Of a stretch of DNA of 50,744 bases, positions 50,493 to 50,744 are shown piece by piece. The first letter of the stretch is position 1; the number at the start of each line of letters is the position of its first letter. A program made the translations under genes and the position numbers. The notes under the pieces are model-generated. The model was not told the DNA's origin, did not search any database, and saw only the letters and a list, made by a program, of their open reading frames with translations. The DNA is taken from NCBI GenBank assembly GCA_028711345.1, contig JAQTSK010000007.1:1-50744 (forward strand), read 5' to 3'. Source of the stretch: Candidatus Peribacteraceae bacterium. GTDB taxonomy: Bacteria; Patescibacteriota; Gracilibacteria; Peribacterales; Peribacteraceae.

Positions 50493-50626
50493 CAGCTAAC
50501 ACGGGCTATGCGGTTCGCTTTGGCTCCGTTTTGAATTACTTGGAAGTCGCCAAAGCTCTCCCATATTTGGCAGGTGTGACGAATATTGTACACCTGCCAA
50601 ACATCGCATAGCCCGAAACGTTGGAT
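50493..50626 (+). repeat. attC6
   Basis: CAGCTAAC (50493-50500) to GTTGGAT (50620-50626). Helix A CGGGCTATGCG, helix B GCTTTGGC and helix C TTTGGCAGGTGT as in attC2, with different loops. Crossover is expected after 50620. Confidence 0.92.
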
Positions 50627-50744
50627 GACATTTTTTCCCCATGCTCCGCCACCGGTAACTGTGTGTTGTTTTGTGGGTGTTTTGTAACAAATCAAATCCA
50701 TTTCGATGGTCTTGATACTTTTTCTATTGGATTTATTGCAATAT
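50621..50744. other. Start of cassette 7, cut by window end
   Basis: Begins TTGGATGACATTTTTTCCCC and holds the TG-rich motif (50660-50687). Its attC should begin with ATCCAA if the pairing rule holds. No gene is visible in the 124 bp present. Confidence 0.7.

Larger units (their letters stand above)
41754..50744. mobile_element. Integron-like cassette array (partial, continues beyond window)
   Basis: Cassettes by the G^TT rule: 41858-43554, 43555-46874, 46875-47350, 47351-49721, 49722-50188, 50189-50620, and a seventh from 50621. Each complete cassette begins with TTNNNN.. that is the reverse complement of the first bases of its own attC: TTATATGA with TCATATAA; TTGTACG with CGTACAA; TTGTGCG with CGCACAA; TTATATGA with TCATATAA; TTAGGC with GCCTAA; TTAGCTG with CAGCTAA. 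Six of six agree, and the first bases differ among cassettes, so chance or simple duplication does not explain it. Confidence 0.92.

Noticed and set aside
43420-50626. CRISPR array
   Set aside because: Repeats are 134-146 bp, hundreds to thousands of bp apart, structured as attC sites, and contain genes between them; no cas genes are present.
41754-50744. Insertion sequence or prophage as explanation of the array
   Set aside because: No transposase, terminase, portal or other phage gene occurs between the sites, and the boundary pairing follows the cassette rule rather than target duplications.
1-50744. tRNA or rRNA genes, including a tRNA as integration site
   Set aside because: No cloverleaf with GTTCRANNC-type T-arm and CCA end or rRNA core sequence was recognised; the short GGTTCG in attC sites is part of helix junctions.

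Overview
The window reads as a chromosomal segment of a bacterium with mid-range GC and the standard genetic code. Genes are tightly packed, and stop/start overlaps of the ATGA type are common. A Patescibacteria/CPR-type host (for example a Peribacteria-like lineage) would fit, judging from compactness, short genes and the many putative leaderless starts, but no marker gene in the window proves this.

Region 1 (about 0.4-41 kb) is a large surface-polysaccharide locus. Minus-strand block A (411-17378) holds an ABC exporter, a nucleotide-sugar 6-dehydrogenase, two sugar oxidoreductases/epimerases, a C-methyltransferase, a pyruvyl-transferase-like protein, a nonulosonic-acid set (NeuB-, NeuC- and NeuA-like plus a CBS protein), glycosyltransferases and a GT-C membrane protein. 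A middle part (17430-36404) runs on both strands. It carries GT4 enzymes, a non-hydrolysing UDP-GlcNAc 2-epimerase, a ColD-like dehydratase next to gmd, and a 3-dehydrogenase/aminotransferase/acetyltransferase set. Together with the epimerase and the 6-dehydrogenase, that set could make UDP-ManNAc3NAcA. The last part (36.5-41 kb) has a disrupted REP-associated transposase, two more glycosyltransferase genes (one a GT4-GT4 fusion) and a tyrosine recombinase.

Region 2 (41754-50744, continuing past the window) is an integron-like cassette array. The recombinase gene points away from it and starts about 100 bp from the first cassette boundary. Six attC-like sites of 134-146 bp, all in one orientation, delimit six complete cassettes and a partial seventh. 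In each complete cassette the first 7-9 bases (GTTNNNN..) are the exact reverse complement of the first bases of that cassette's own attC, which is the signature of excisable circular cassettes. The sites share a three-helix layout with compensated stem changes. The complementarity continues into the cassette body by about 20 to 100 bp. Cargo: an Mrr-like endonuclease with a small membrane protein; a Cys-rich exported protein with two DsbA-like proteins and a cation-efflux-like protein; a PHP phosphoesterase with CDP-archaeol-synthase-like and CDP-alcohol phosphatidyltransferase genes on the opposite strand; and three very small unknown proteins. The recombinase lacks the insertion that defines IntI, so this may be an unusual integron lineage.

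Other recurring features: -10-like hexamers 6-7 nt before start codons (candidate leaderless transcripts); short palindromes inserted in frame in coding sequences near the transposase; and intergenic spacers made of private inverted tandem repeats.
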